From Saprospiraceae bacterium (GTDB lineage Bacteria; Bacteroidota; Bacteroidia; Chitinophagales; Saprospiraceae): a stretch of DNA of 55,151 nt. The notes beneath the pieces are model-generated. The model searched no databases. It was given only the letters and a program-made list of their open reading frames with translations, and was not told the origin of the DNA. Where the stretch lies: NCBI GenBank assembly GCA_013214355.1, contig JABSSL010000030.1, forward strand, positions 1-55,151, given 5' to 3'. Below, one piece after another: positions 51,479-55,151 of the stretch (within the stretch, counting starts at the first letter, position 1; every line of letters starts with the position of its first letter). The position numbers and the translations under genes were made by a program.

Positions 51479-52168
51479 TTAGATATCTCGCATCTCCCGA
51501 GTCATTTTCTCCAACTCGAGCTTCAGGAGAAGTGCATCGTCCACGGTCTGGCTGAGAAACATCTGGGTAGATAGCTCTCGAATCGTATTCAGGTAATGGG
51601 TATCCATCTCTACCTGGGTTCTGAGCTCTTCCATGGCTGCCAACTCCTCATAATGGTTCTCCTTAAGCTGCTCCAAGGCCTTCTTTTTATCAACGATTTG
51701 GCGAGCAATGCTGTGGTTGTGTAGCAAAACCTCTAATTTCTGAACACAAGCTCTGAAGAACCCTAGTTTAGTTTCGCGAAGCTTAAGTTCCGAGCGAAAA
51801 GCTTCAATCAAGCTTTCTCCTTCCTGCTTATGTTCAGGAGCTATTTCAATACCAGCATCCAGGTCTCTTTCTAGCTCTCGAATATCTTGCTTTATTTGCT
51901 CCAACTCTCCCTTGTTCTTCTCAATTTGTTGTAGGCAGTAATCGATTCGACTTCTTACCTGCCCTTCGGTGGAGCGCCTGTAAGCTTGTTCTTTCTTCCG
52001 CTTTTTGAAATAGGAAATGGTTCCTAGTATGGTCAGTACGGCAGCTCCCACTAGCAAACCAGCGATCAAGATCAGCCTTAGAAAAGGGAAAAACCTAAGG
52101 AACACAAAAGAGATCACAATCACTAAAATACCTATCCAGAGAAGCTTTTCATTTCTGTTCATGCCCAT
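51479..52168 (-). CDS. Two-TM coiled-coil protein of unknown function
   Basis: A 229-residue protein. Two membrane segments lie in the first 55 residues (LLWIGILVIVISFVFL, LRLILIAGLLVGAAVLTILG). They are followed by a long, charged, heptad-patterned cytoplasmic region (YCLQQIEKNKGELEQIKQD, LEQLKENHYEELAAMEEL, LLLKLELEKMTREM). I do not recognise a family. It is probably a membrane-anchored scaffold. Met3 (52162) is an equally good start. Confidence 0.75.
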   Translation of the reverse strand: MGMNRNEKLLWIGILVIVISFVFLRFFPFLRLILIAGLLVGAAVLTILGTISYFKKRKKEQAYRRSTEGQVRSRIDYCLQQIEKNKGELEQIKQDIRELERDLDAGIEIAPEHKQEGESLIEAFRSELKLRETKLGFFRACVQKLEVLLHNHSIARQIVDKKKALEQLKENHYEELAAMEELRTQVEMDTHYLNTIRELSTQMFLSQTVDDALLLKLELEKMTREMRDI

Positions 52169-52345
52169 ATAAGCAGCTGTAGGATGAATTTAGTTAGGCA
52201 AAAATACCCCCCTGATGCAGGAGTATCTTGTAGCCAATTTAATTCTTTAACAAAAAAAAATATTTTTTCTAAACACTTTTCCGATTCCTATGTTTAAACA
52301 ACAGTTCCAGAATCGCTAATGTTTTTTGTTTGTTTATAGTTATGC

Positions 52346-52377
52346 AGGTGTTTCGTCAATTCGAAACACCTTTTTTT
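52346..52377 (+). terminator. Strong plus-strand intrinsic terminator with no plus-strand gene upstream
   Basis: A perfect 10-bp stem AGGTGTTTCG / CGAAACACCT with a 6-base loop is followed by six further T. The T run merges with the TAA stop of the minus-strand 2TM gene, the same design as at pepT (4690-4729). Both neighbouring genes are on the minus strand, so the terminated transcript is unknown; a small RNA from the 52170-52345 gap is possible. Confidence 0.65.
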
Positions 52378-52750
52378 ATACCAACTCGTCATCTCTCCAG
52401 CCTTTTCGCTGCGGTCGGATCTCACGAAGTTCTAGCTGATCCTCCTCCGGGGCATGCGAAACAGATTCTTCCACTCTCCGCATTCTCGCCAGTTCCTTTT
52501 GCATTTCTCTTTCCTCCCAATCGGCCGATCCAAGTTGCTCACTACCTGGCAAACCAAATAGCTGGAAGTACTTGATCAGGATAGCTATACCCCAGCCCAT
52601 CATAGGCCACATAAACCACCAACTGCCAGAGAAGGTTACCATATTCAGTACTACAAAGAAAACGCACATTACTAGGTAAGAGGATAGGCCCTTGTAGAAC
52701 TTTTTCTTTTCTGTTACAATTCTCCGTGCCTTTTCGTATTGATAATCCAT
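52376..52750 (-). CDS. 2TM domain protein
   Basis: A 124-residue membrane protein with the 2TM-domain layout: a short basic N-terminal helix (YQYEKARRIVTEKKKFYKG), two helices (LSSYLVMCVFFVVLNMVTF, WFMWPMMGWGIAILIKYFQLFG) and a cytoplasmic charged tail (WEEREMQKELARMRRVEE). I chose the ATG at 52750, where the domain begins; a GTG at 52813 would add 21 residues. In this phylum such domains are often attached to LytTR-type regulators or stand alone, as here. Function is unknown. Confidence 0.87.
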   Translation of the reverse strand: MDYQYEKARRIVTEKKKFYKGLSSYLVMCVFFVVLNMVTFSGSWWFMWPMMGWGIAILIKYFQLFGLPGSEQLGSADWEEREMQKELARMRRVEESVSHAPEEDQLELREIRPQRKGWRDDELV

Positions 52751-52926
52751 AAATGCTTTGATTCTCTTTAAAAGGGTAGCATCAAACACTTCGCCAAAGT
52801 TGAATCTTCTCACTGCAAGAGATGACAGGAACCCTGGTGCTTTACCCCTATCAACAAAGAAATGAATCCTATTTCAAGCTATTTGAAATATAAAGCTATT
52901 ATCGCAAAAATTCCGCAAAGACCCGA

Positions 52927-53301
52927 TTATTTTAGACTATCAGCAGCTAAATTTCGGTGAAAAAGCATCTTGCCAAAATAAGCGCAAAGGGTACCCAGGC
53001 CTCCAAAAAGTCCACCAAACAAAGCGGTGAGTAGCAGGAGTATGGCTGGGGACAATCCGCCGAATAATTCGCCGATGCGACTAGCCATCACGCCATCATT
53101 CTGCAAGTTCAGCCATAAGGCGTATCCGCCCCATAGGATTGCACCACCTGTTATGCCTATGGCAAAAGCTAAAACAGCTCGATCTATGGAGAAGGCCAAC
53201 CCCACCAATAAACCAGCACACCAGATACTCCACCAGGGTAAAAATTGGTGCAAAATAGCACCCAACACGATTATTGAAAGTACAATTACTAGGTTTCGCA
53301 T
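52927..53301 (-). CDS. Small polytopic membrane protein coupled to the penicillin-acylase gene
   Basis: A 124-residue very hydrophobic protein with about four helices (VIVLSIIVLGAILHQFL, GLLVGLAFSIDRAVLAFAIG, GAILWGGYALWL, ILLLLTALFGGLFGGLGTL). I do not recognise it. Its ATG shares one base with the stop codon of the upstream penicillin-acylase-family gene (TAATG on the minus strand), so translation is coupled and the two products are made together. Function is unknown; an accessory or immunity-like partner of the acylase is only a guess. Confidence 0.78.
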   Translation of the reverse strand: MRNLVIVLSIIVLGAILHQFLPWWSIWCAGLLVGLAFSIDRAVLAFAIGITGGAILWGGYALWLNLQNDGVMASRIGELFGGLSPAILLLLTALFGGLFGGLGTLCAYFGKMLFHRNLAADSLK

Positions 53302-55151
53302 TATTGAATAGTATAGGTAAGGAATGGTTTAACTCGCGCGTCATTGGGATCCTTCATAAGGTACAAGGGATAGTACTCCCCTTTCGCCCAAGTTTCAATG
53401 GTATTGTCGTAGAAAGGGCTTCCAGGATTGCCGGATTGCCCACCGGGGAATACTCCGACGGCTTCGACTTCCTCTCCTAGCGTCACGATCATGCGCCAGG
53501 AGGGGCCATGGCGAGGCTTGATGGCATTAGGGGCATCTCCAGTACCTCCAGTGTAGACCAAATCTGAATCAAAAGCTTGAATGCGCCCTAGATGTCCAAT
53601 TATAGTTCCTTTATGATGTCCCCAATCAAATTTTGGATCCTCGATTTTATCTTGATAGGCCTCCACCATCTTCGCAAAGCCCTGCTGCAGGATGGCTGTA
53701 GCACCTTCTATTTCCTCCGTCTCCTGTAGATCAAAAATGGGATGATCAGGGTTTTCTTCAAGCAGACTAATGAAACGCCATGCTTCTGGATACAGAACAT
53801 CCATCTTCTCGCTGGGCTCCTTCCATTCGTCAAATGTGAGTAGGAAGCTTTCTCTGAACCACTTATCAAAAAGCATTGGAGCCTGGCCCTGCGCTTCGTA
53901 ACGATAATCCCAATCCTGGAGTAACTTCAAAAGGGCGCTAGCCTCACCCTCGGTACCGAGGCTATCCATGGCCGCCAATAAAAGCGGAAGTGCTTCTCTT
54001 GCCTTTAATGAGTGATTATTGAGCTGTAAAGCCATCATATCTTTGACCTCCACATCTTCCATGAGTCCCAATTGCTCATTGATGAATCTGCCTCGATAAT
54101 CATCAAATCCTCCTAGGTAATAATAGGGATAATCAGGGCTAGTAGAGTGTTGATTAGCAGAAGCTACAAAACCTCGTTCAGGATTCAGCACCTTAGGCAC
54201 TTGATCTCTGGGTATAAAACCTGACCAGGCGTTTTCTGATCGGTTTCCAGCTTGAACAAATCTCCCTTGCTCCGATTTCTTGATGGGTAACTTTCCGTTA
54301 ACCTGTAGCGCGATATCTCCTTCCTGTGAGGCAAAAACAAAATTCTGCGCCGGACTATCATAACCAGCTAGGGCCTTGAAGTAATCCTCTTTGTTTTTAC
54401 CTTTCATTAAGTAGTAAAAGGTGCCCACTTCATAGAAATCTTTCTCGCCAGGCTTATCATGGGCAATCCAGCGCATGGCTAAATCTTGGTAGGCCGCTCC
54501 TTCTGCTTCGTAGACCACTGGGCCCCATTCCGTCAAGCGGGTGACTTCTATATAGGGCTCAGATTGTCCTCTAATGGTAATCGTATCGTAACGTAGCACC
54601 ACTGGCGTAGCTTTCCCATCCAGCATATAAGCCTCCTTCTTATCATCTACCCACTCAATTTCGTACCAATCCAGTACGTCGTGTCCGACGTTTGTTTGCC
54701 CCCAGGCGATGTGTTCATTAAATCCGATAATCACCCCTGGAGTTCCGGGAAGAGATACTCCATATGAATTAAGCTCTGGCGTATGTAACTGGATCTCGAA
54801 CCAAATAGAAGGTAAAGTCAGCTGTAAGTGTGGGTCATTACACAGAATCGGTACCCCATCTGCCGTTTTTTTCCCTGCCACAGCCCAATTATTACTGCCT
54901 AGAAACTCCGAAGGCAAAGGAAAGGTCTTGTGTTGATATAAAGCCCCAATCGCAGGTGCACTTTCTTCTGTCTCATTCATAGCCGCAGGACCAAAATCCC
55001 ACTTCACGTCTTCTGGTATAATGGGTGACTGTTTAGGATTGTATTCAGGGAAAAGAAAGTCAAAGGTTTCTCTCCCCCACTGTTCCAATGAATTGCTACT
55101 GGCCAAGTCTTGATGGCGTGCGCACAAACTCTCAGCCATACTCTTAAAGAA
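53301..55151 (-). CDS. Penicillin acylase family protein (Ntn hydrolase), N terminus beyond window
   Basis: 617 codons are visible; the frame stays open to the window end (FFKS before the ATG at 55137-55139), so the start lies outside. The autoprocessing site is seen early: LGSNNWAVAG, where cleavage before Ser makes it the N-terminal nucleophile of the beta chain. Family segments are ILCNDPHLQLTLPSIWFEIQL, GVSLPGTPGVIIGFNEHIAWG and GFVASANQHS. The rest of the beta chain continues to FLTYTIQ. Members run about 750-820 residues with a periplasmic leader, so about 150-200 residues are missing. Substrates include N-acyl amides and acyl-homoserine lactones; which applies here is unknown. Confidence 0.94.
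   Translation of the reverse strand, partial: FFKSMAESLCARHQDLASSNSLEQWGRETFDFLFPEYNPKQSPIIPEDVKWDFGPAAMNETEESAPAIGALYQHKTFPLPSEFLGSNNWAVAGKKTADGVPILCNDPHLQLTLPSIWFEIQLHTPELNSYGVSLPGTPGVIIGFNEHIAWGQTNVGHDVLDWYEIEWVDDKKEAYMLDGKATPVVLRYDTITIRGQSEPYIEVTRLTEWGPVVYEAEGAAYQDLAMRWIAHDKPGEKDFYEVGTFYYLMKGKNKEDYFKALAGYDSPAQNFVFASQEGDIALQVNGKLPIKKSEQGRFVQAGNRSENAWSGFIPRDQVPKVLNPERGFVASANQHSTSPDYPYYYLGGFDDYRGRFINEQLGLMEDVEVKDMMALQLNNHSLKAREALPLLLAAMDSLGTEGEASALLKLLQDWDYRYEAQGQAPMLFDKWFRESFLLTFDEWKEPSEKMDVLYPEAWRFISLLEENPDHPIFDLQETEEIEGATAILQQGFAKMVEAYQDKIEDPKFDWGHHKGTIIGHLGRIQAFDSDLVYTGGTGDAPNAIKPRHGPSWRMIVTLGEEVEAVGVFPGGQSGNPGSPFYDNTIETWAKGEYYPLYLMKDPNDARVKPFLTYTIQ

Noticed and set aside
52330-52575. 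81-codon plus-strand frame over the terminator and the 2TM gene
   Set aside because: It runs through a strong terminator and lies antisense to a clear 2TM-domain gene.
1-55151. tRNA, rRNA, CRISPR, insertion sequence or prophage
   Set aside because: I looked in the intergenic regions for cloverleaf arms, repeat-spacer arrays, transposase or integrase motifs and found none; weak or degenerate cases could be missed without tools.

Overview
The window reads as chromosomal DNA of a gliding, T9SS-bearing member of the Bacteroidota, most likely the Saprospiria (Lewinella/Haliscomenobacter-like). The evidence is C-terminal type IX secretion sorting domains on secreted proteins, gldA/gldF/gldG, an STN-type TonB-dependent receptor, a class II glutamine synthetase, DUF6495 and 2TM-domain proteins, and promoter -7 boxes of the Bacteroidota form TAnnTTTG. 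The assignment below phylum is inference. I saw no rRNA, tRNA, CRISPR array, insertion sequence or prophage.

Layout. 1-4.2 kb: two tandem, related secreted multidomain proteins, the first cut by the window edge and the second a complete subtilisin-like protease. 4.7-6.0 kb: peptidase T. 6.3-10.7 kb: a nitrogen-assimilation block on the minus strand (PII regulator, Amt, outer-membrane porin-like barrel, glutamine synthetase). 10.9-14.6 kb: an uncharacterised helical protein and a helix-hairpin-helix/beta-barrel protein. 14.7-18.6 kb: an OmpR-type response regulator and its histidine kinase, divergent from a spondin-domain lipoprotein whose promoter carries 11-bp-phased direct repeats. 18.9-26.0 kb: a membrane-anchored AraC regulator, a BNR/sortilin-like propeller protein, a patatin-like lipase and a P1-nuclease/phospholipase-C-fold protein.

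26.2-31.6 kb: gldA, an unknown exported protein, gldF, gldG and a DUF4340 gene overlapping gldG. 31.9-33.4 kb: phosphatidylserine decarboxylase, ribosomal protein bS21 and a possible 38-residue basic protein. 33.9-38.0 kb: two di-heme peroxidase (MauG/MbnH-like) lipoproteins and two MbnP-like lipoproteins in one minus-strand run, which looks like a duplicated or two-part metal-handling system. 38.0-42.4 kb: a DnaQ-type exonuclease, ApbE, DoxX, a glycosyltransferase and TerC. 42.7-46.6 kb: DUF6495, a TonB-dependent receptor and TrmD. 46.7-51.2 kb: a small coiled-coil protein with an apparent frameshift, an FKBP isomerase with a damaged-looking N terminus, UbiX, an exported thioredoxin-like protein and a long aromatic amino acid hydroxylase flanked by two similar palindromes. 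51.5-55.2 kb: three small membrane proteins and a penicillin-acylase-family protein running off the window.

Most of this is ordinary core genome. The parts most worth a second look are the double MbnP/di-heme set, the phased repeats at the two-component locus, the gldG-DUF4340 coupling, the palindromes around the hydroxylase, and three places where coding sequence looks broken or orphaned.
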